Position numbers and translations under genes: made by a program. Shown piece after piece: positions 60,238 through 64,000 of a DNA stretch of 64,000 bases; the first letter of the stretch is position 1, and each line of letters begins with the position of its first letter. The notes under the pieces are model-generated. The model was given only the letters and a program-made list of their open reading frames with translations, searched no databases and had not been told where the DNA came from. Source of the DNA: Streptomyces sp. HM190 (GTDB lineage Bacteria > Actinomycetota > Actinomycetes > Streptomycetales > Streptomycetaceae); assembly GCF_009857135.1 (NCBI RefSeq), contig NZ_CP047318.1, positions 3,038,001 through 3,102,000 of the forward strand. The letters are read 5' to 3'.

Positions 60238-60795
60238 TCACACCTCTCTCGCCAGCCGGTTGATGAAGTCACGCGACCTGTCCGGTGCGAGTGACACCGC
60301 CTCCACCTTACGGAAACGCGTTCGATAGCTGGGGAGTTGGGCCTCTGAGTCGATGAGCAGCGAGCCGTGAGGGGCGTCGCGGACCACGGTGTCCAGCTTG
60401 GGGACAGGGCCACCGACGTACGTCATCACGCTTGACGCCCCGGCGAAGCCGTCGAGGTCGAAGGGGATGACACGCACGGTGATCCGGTCCACTCCGGAAA
60501 GCTCGACGAGCCGGGCGAGTTGGGCCCTGGCAGCTGCGCGGTCGCCGACCCTGATGCGGAGCGCGGCCTCGTGGATCACGATCTCGTGCGGCAAGGCGAC
60601 CTTCCCCTGCCGGGCCATTCGATGGCGTACGCGCAGGTCGAGCTCCTCCTGCGTGAGTTCAGGCACGCGGGAGGAGAAGACCGCACGGGCGGGGATGGAT
60701 GGCGTCCGCCAGGTTCGGCAGCCCGGGCAAGTACGTGTGGTGCGAGCCGGTGGCGGCGTAGGGCGTTCCGGGAAGCGAGAAGCTGTTCGGCTCAT
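60238..60795 (-). pseudogene. Truncated XRE-family regulator (DUF5753 part only)
   Basis: The C-terminal frame is a good DUF5753 domain: ARAVFSSRVPELTQEELDLR, KVALPHEIVIHEAALRIRVG, LVELSGVDRITVRVIPFDLD, GGPVPKLDTVVRDAPHGSLL and RDFINRLAREV. Upstream of ARAVFSS the frame turns into nonsense-like Pro/Arg/Thr. A second frame (60659-60814, starting MKPQPIDEPNSFSLPGTPYA) carries good codon use and LPGLPNLADAI, which resembles the stretch normally found before YARAV. The N-terminal HTH domain is absent because a divergent gene starts at 60813. The regulator has probably lost its DNA-binding half. It pairs with the DUF397 gene eight bases downstream. Confidence 0.6.
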
Positions 60796-60812
60796 CGATA
60801 GGCTGCGGCTTC

Positions 60813-61250
60813 ATGATGCGCGCCTGGATCCTGCCGGTACTGCTCGTGCTCTGCGGCTCAGCCGTCGCGACCGCGCAGGTCGTCAACGGGAACCCCGGCA
60901 CAGCAGCGGCACTCCTGTTTGCGTTCCTGGCCCTCGCGGGCATGAACTCGCCGTTGATCTTCCCGAGGTCCGTCGGTGCGGAAGAGGCTCAACGCCGCAG
61001 CGCCGTCGACGGTCGGCCCGTCGTCTTCTGGCGGCCGGGCTGCACGTACTGCATGCGCCTGCGGCTACGACTGGGCCGCGGCGCCCGCCAGGCGTACTGG
61101 GTCAACATCCGGCGTGACCCGGACGGAGCCGCGGCGGTGCGGGCGGCCAACGGCGGCAACGAGACCGTGCCGACCGTCGTCGTGGCGGGTCGGCCGCACA
61201 CCAACCCCGACCCTGGCTGGGTGCGCGAACAGCTCTCCCGGTCCGCTTGA
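60813..61250 (+). CDS. Mycoredoxin/glutaredoxin-like membrane protein
   Basis: 145 residues. Two N-terminal helices (WILPVLLVLCGSAVATAQVV and AAALLFAFLALAGM), then a glutaredoxin-like domain: RPVVFWRPGCTYCMRLRLRL with the CTYC active site, AYWVNIRRDPDGAAAVRAAN and ETVPTVVVAGRPHTNP with the cis-Pro after Thr-Val. Mycoredoxins reduce mixed disulfides with mycothiol in actinobacteria; here the domain is tethered to the membrane. Its start codon shares bases with the possible start of the decayed regulator frame on the other strand, leaving no leader and no visible ribosome site. Confidence 0.85.
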   Translation: MMRAWILPVLLVLCGSAVATAQVVNGNPGTAAALLFAFLALAGMNSPLIFPRSVGAEEAQRRSAVDGRPVVFWRPGCTYCMRLRLRLGRGARQAYWVNIRRDPDGAAAVRAANGGNETVPTVVVAGRPHTNPDPGWVREQLSRSA

Positions 61251-61319
61251 TCAGCAACGGCTTCCTGGTCGAACGCGACGACGCCGCATCGTCGACCGGT
61301 CGACCGGTCGGCCGGCCGG

Positions 61320-62117
61320 TCAGCCGGCGAGACCGCCGTTGCTCTTCAGGAGCTGTCCGTTGACCCACTGACCCTGCGGTGAGCACAGGAACTCCACGAG
61401 GTGGGCGGTGTCCTGCGGGCTGCCCAGACGCCCCAGCGGTGTCGCCCACAGTACGTGTTCCCGGACGTCCTCGGACATCCAACCCGTGTCCACCGGCCCC
61501 GGGTTGATCACGTTGGCGGTGATCCCGAGGTGGGAGAGTTCGTGGGCGGCTGCCAGGGTGATGCGGTCGAGGGCGCCCTTGCTCGCCCCGTAGGGCAGGT
61601 TGCCGACGGTGTGGTCGCTGGTGAGGCTGATGACGCGCCCGGTTCCCGGGGTTCCGTGGAAGCGACGGCCGTACGCGCGGATCAGCAGCCAGGTGGCACG
61701 GGCGTTGACCGCGAAGTGACGGTCGAAGCTCTCCAGCGTGGTGTCGAGCAGACCGGAGTCGACCGACTCGCAGTGGCACATCACCAAGGCGGTGATGCCG
61801 CCGAGGCGGCGCTCGGCCGCATCGAAGACCCGCTCCGCCGCCTCCGGGTCGGCGAGGTCCGCCTCCACCGCCACCGAGTCGGCGCCTCGTTCGGCCAGCG
61901 CCTTGGCGACGGTGTCCGCGGCAGCGGCCTCGGCGCCCCAGGCCATGCGGGCGTCGTACGGCGTCCAGTACGTGAAGGCGACGTTCCAACCCGCCTCGGC
62001 CAGCCGGTGGGCGATGGCCGCGCCGATGCCGGCGGTCCGGCCGACCCCGGTCACCAACGCGACCGGCCTGACGGCATCACCTGGCGGCTGCTCCTCCGTA
62101 GTCGTCACAGGCGCCAT
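61320..62117 (-). CDS. Short-chain dehydrogenase/reductase
   Basis: 265 residues. The Rossmann motif is ALVTGVGRTAGIGAAIAHRL (TGxxxxxGIG), followed by WNVAFTYWTPYDARMAWGAE; EADLADPEAAERVFDAAERR holds the adenine-binding Asp; ALVMCHCESVDSGLLDTTLE replaces the usual NNAG; the catalytic Ser lies in RVISLTSDHTVG and Tyr-Lys in PYGASKGALDRIT. The end WVNGQLLKSNGGLAG is typical. Likely NADP-dependent; substrate unknown. The ATG at 62117 is chosen; the long upstream frame has no coding sense. Confidence 0.88.
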   Translation of the reverse strand: MAPVTTTEEQPPGDAVRPVALVTGVGRTAGIGAAIAHRLAEAGWNVAFTYWTPYDARMAWGAEAAAADTVAKALAERGADSVAVEADLADPEAAERVFDAAERRLGGITALVMCHCESVDSGLLDTTLESFDRHFAVNARATWLLIRAYGRRFHGTPGTGRVISLTSDHTVGNLPYGASKGALDRITLAAAHELSHLGITANVINPGPVDTGWMSEDVREHVLWATPLGRLGSPQDTAHLVEFLCSPQGQWVNGQLLKSNGGLAG

Positions 62118-62164
62118 CGTTCGGCCCGCGGCGCGAGCGGGGCAACTCAATTCCCTCCGCGGCG

Positions 62165-62411
62165 TCAGACCCTGATCACGCGGACACCCGGGCCGCACAA
62201 CACGCCGAGGTCCTCCGGGTCCGAGGTCAGGACGGTCACGGGGGCGGGCGAGGCCAGCGCGGTGGCGGCGACGATGGCGCCCAGGGCGTACTGGTGGCCG
62301 TGAAGTCCGGCGGCGGCGAGCAGCTTGCCGGCGTGGCGGGCGATCGATTCGGTGGGCGTGACGATGTTCACGCGTGAGGCCGCGTAGTCGAAGCGGGCCT
62401 GGTTCCGAGCG
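62165..62411 (-). pseudogene. PIN-domain (VapC-like) toxin remnant
   Basis: About 80 C-terminal residues of a PIN-domain ribonuclease: QARFDYAASRVNIVTPTESI, HQYALGAIVAATALASPAPV with the acidic-site region degraded, and TVLTSDPEDLGVL followed by VRVIRV, the usual last strand with the TSD motif. The N-terminal half, including the first catalytic Asp, is missing. The readable frame ends upstream at a 14-bp inverted repeat. No antitoxin gene is next to it. It is therefore a relic rather than an active toxin, although GTG 62371 could still start a 68-residue peptide. Confidence 0.6.
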
Positions 62412-62448
62412 GGCGCTAGGGGCCGCCGCCGGGCCGGCCCCTAGCGCC
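62412..62448. repeat. 14-bp perfect inverted repeat at the PIN-gene breakpoint
   Basis: GGCGCTAGGGGCCG, nine bases, CGGCCCCTAGCGCC. It may be a transcription terminator or a scar of the event that removed the 5' half of the PIN gene. Confidence 0.7.
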
Positions 62449-62517
62449 GCACTCATCCCGGCCCACCCCTCGGTCACGATTGAATTTCGGCCACCCCCAC
62501 CCCCTTGATTCCGTCCG

Positions 62518-62531
62518 TGTAATCGATTCCA
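62518..62531. promoter_or_regulatory. LacI-family operator 1
   Basis: TGTAATCGATTCCA, a near-palindrome around a central CG as bound by LacI/GalR regulators. It is the first of two identical copies upstream of the lacI-like gene. Confidence 0.8.
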
Positions 62532-62551
62532 ATCCTCCGTACACGAAGTCG

Positions 62552-62565
62552 TGTAATCGATTCCA
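62552..62565. promoter_or_regulatory. LacI-family operator 2
   Basis: Second identical TGTAATCGATTCCA, 34 bases after the first and ending 18 bases before the start codon, so binding would block transcription or elongation. Confidence 0.8.
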
Positions 62566-62583
62566 CGAGGAGGTGGAGCGGCG

Positions 62584-63603
62584 ATGGCGAGCATCAAGGA
62601 CGTCGCTGCCGAGGCGGGGGTCTCCGTCGCCACGGTGTCGCGGGTCCTGAACGACCATCCGTCGGTCAGTGCCGACGCCCGCGCGCGGGTGCTGGCCGCC
62701 GTCGGGACGCTGGGCTACCGCCCGAACGCCGTCGCCCGCTCCCTGCGCACCGACCAGACCCACACCCTCGGCCTGGTCATCAGCGACGTGATGAACCCGT
62801 ACTTCACGGAGCTGGCCCGCTCCGTGGAGGAGGAGGCCCGCGCGCTCGGCTACAGCGTGATCATCGGGAACGCCGACGAGCGGCCGGACCTCCAGGACCA
62901 CCACGTACGGAACCTGCTCGACCGGCGCATCGACGGCCTGCTCGTCTCCCCCACCGACGGCGGCTCCCCGCTGATGCTGGACGCCGTGCGGGCGGGGACT
63001 CCGATGGTGTTCGTCGACCGGTGGATCCCGGGTGTCGACGTGCCGGTGGTGCGGGCCGACGGGCAGGGCGCCGTGCGGGATCTGGTGGCGCATCTGCACG
63101 GGCTCGGGCACCGGCGGCTGGCCATCATCGCGGGCCCGGCGGCGACCACGACCGGCCAGGAGCGGGTGGCGGCCTTCCGTGCGGCGCTGCACGCGTACGG
63201 GCTCGACCTGCCCGAGGAGTACATAGGGCAGGGCGACTTCCAGGCCGAGAGCGGGCGCCGGGTCACCGAGGGCTTCCTCGACCTGGCCGCGCCGCCCGAG
63301 GTCGTGTTCGCGGCCGACAACCTGATGGCGCTCGGCGCGCTGGACGCGGTGCGCGCGCGGGGGATGCGGGTTCCCGACGACATCGCGCTGGCCGCCTTCG
63401 ACGACATCCCCTGGTTCGTGCACACCGATCCGCCGATCACGGCGATCGCCCAGCCCACGGGCGAGCTGGGGCGCGCCGCCGTGCGCGCGCTGGTCGACCG
63501 CATCGAGGGACGGCCCCCGCAGTCCGTCACCCTCCCCGCCCGTCTCGTCGTGCGCCGCTCGTGCGGCGAGAACCCCAACCCTGTGCAAAGGAGCACGTCG
63601 TGA
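62584..63603 (+). CDS. LacI family transcriptional regulator
   Basis: 339 residues. The N-terminal HTH is ASIKDVAAEAGVSVATVSRV followed by LNDHPSVSADARARVLAAVG and the hinge GYRPNAVARSLRT. The periplasmic-binding-like domain has LGLVISDVMNPYFTELARSV, IDGLLVSPTDGGSPLML, GHRRLAIIAGP and LAAFDDIPWFVHTDPPITAI. GAGGAGGTG precedes the ATG. It very likely represses itself and the sugar ABC transporter that starts at its stop codon, through the two operators upstream. The inducer sugar is unknown. Confidence 0.94.
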   Translation: MASIKDVAAEAGVSVATVSRVLNDHPSVSADARARVLAAVGTLGYRPNAVARSLRTDQTHTLGLVISDVMNPYFTELARSVEEEARALGYSVIIGNADERPDLQDHHVRNLLDRRIDGLLVSPTDGGSPLMLDAVRAGTPMVFVDRWIPGVDVPVVRADGQGAVRDLVAHLHGLGHRRLAIIAGPAATTTGQERVAAFRAALHAYGLDLPEEYIGQGDFQAESGRRVTEGFLDLAAPPEVVFAADNLMALGALDAVRARGMRVPDDIALAAFDDIPWFVHTDPPITAIAQPTGELGRAAVRALVDRIEGRPPQSVTLPARLVVRRSCGENPNPVQRSTS

Positions 63604-64000
63604 GCAACGAGGACGAGTTGCTGCGCATCGAGGGCATCCGCAAGACCTTTCCCGGCGTGGTCGCGCTCGACGGCGTCGACTTCGACCTGCGCCGGGGCGA
63701 GGTGCACGTGCTGCTCGGCGAGAACGGCGCCGGCAAGAGCACGCTGATCAAGATGCTGTCGGGCGCCTACCACCCCGACGGGGGCCGGGTCCTGGTGGAC
63801 GGCGAGGAGGTGCACATCCGCGGGGCGCAGGACGCCGAGCGGCTGGGCATCGCCACCATCTACCAGGAGTTCAACCTCGTACCCGATCTGACGGTCGCCG
63901 AGAACATCTTCCTGGGGCGGCAGCCGCGCCGCTTCGGGATGATCGACCGCAAGCGGATGGAGGCGGACGCCGCCGTCCTGCTGGAGCGGGTGGGTGTGGA
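63600..64000 (+). CDS. Sugar ABC transporter ATP-binding protein (RbsA/XylG type), truncated by window end
   Basis: The first 133 residues of a two-domain sugar ABC ATPase. It begins LRIEGIRKTFPGVVALDGVD, Walker A HVLLGENGAGKSTLIKMLSG, then GGRVLVDGEEVHIRGAQDAE, the Q-loop ATIYQEFNLVPDLTVAENIF and LGRQPRRFG typical of the ribose/xylose class. The GTG overlaps the LacI stop (GTGA), so it is in one operon with its regulator. Permease and binding-protein genes are expected beyond the window. Confidence 0.93.
   Translation, partial: MSNEDELLRIEGIRKTFPGVVALDGVDFDLRRGEVHVLLGENGAGKSTLIKMLSGAYHPDGGRVLVDGEEVHIRGAQDAERLGIATIYQEFNLVPDLTVAENIFLGRQPRRFGMIDRKRMEADAAVLLERVGV

Overview
The window reads as a chromosomal segment of a Streptomyces species. 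It has very high G+C with G/C-dominated third codon positions, many GTG starts and GTGA/ATGA start-stop overlaps. It carries the aerial-hypha coat genes (chaplins, rodlins, tyrosinase melC1/melC2) that are diagnostic of the genus. From memory, the gene order resembles the S. coelicolor region from the ssbB-like gene through chpG, melC2/C1, chpF, chpA/chpD and rdlA/rdlB to citA; no alignment could be run.

Layout. 0-8 kb: a truncated thioester-domain (TQXA) surface protein, a short SSB, two overlapping dynamin/YfjP-like GTPases, tRNA-Arg(UCU), a D-2-hydroxyacid dehydrogenase and a DUF2087 protein. 8.6-14.2 kb: a chaplin with a His-rich tail, tyrosinase and its copper cofactor, several small secreted proteins, a VKOR-like membrane protein with a DUF5949 partner, and a second chaplin. 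14.5-29.4 kb: a secreted DUF3344-like protein, then a tightly packed extracellular glycan operon (glycosyltransferase, sugar-1-P transferase, O-antigen-ligase-like, MurJ-like flippase, polysaccharide deacetylase, glycosyltransferase, Wzz-like protein, FemAB/GNAT-like protein). A convergent secreted GH26 hydrolase and an ATP-grasp/FAD-oxidoreductase pair follow. 29.4-32.5 kb: a wall-anchored chaplin with one chaplin domain, a short chaplin, and three rodlins. The glycan operon is therefore bracketed by coat-protein genes.

32.6-39.3 kb: a long-chain acyl-CoA ligase, a secreted chorismate mutase, a frameshifted lipoprotein, and an ABC exporter whose ATPase is fused to a membrane-anchored alpha/beta hydrolase. 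39.6-46.7 kb: a myo-inositol catabolic cluster (mmsA, iolD, iolB, an aldolase, iolC, with divergent iolE) read from back-to-back promoters. 47-55.5 kb: a small HTH protein, a GNAT enzyme whose ribosome site lies in a hairpin, a 43-bp tandem repeat, an alcohol dehydrogenase, an MMPL transporter with a divergent TetR regulator and two operator-like sites, and copZ-copA behind a CsoR box. 55.5-64 kb: an unexplained short transcription unit, citrate synthase, a RecD2-type helicase, a DUF397 gene beside a decayed XRE/DUF5753 regulator, a mycoredoxin-like protein, an SDR enzyme, a PIN-domain remnant, and a LacI regulator leading into a truncated sugar ABC ATPase.

The unifying theme of the first half is construction of the hydrophobic aerial coat: amyloid chaplins and rodlins, melanin, thiol oxidation and a surface glycan. 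BldN-type promoter matches precede one chaplin and two rodlins. The second half is mostly metabolism and stress. The least explained items are the 55.5-56.0 kb transcription unit, the hydrolase-ABC fusion, the RBS hairpin at 47.3 kb and several perfect palindromes upstream of metabolic genes. All functions are inferred from sequence reading alone.
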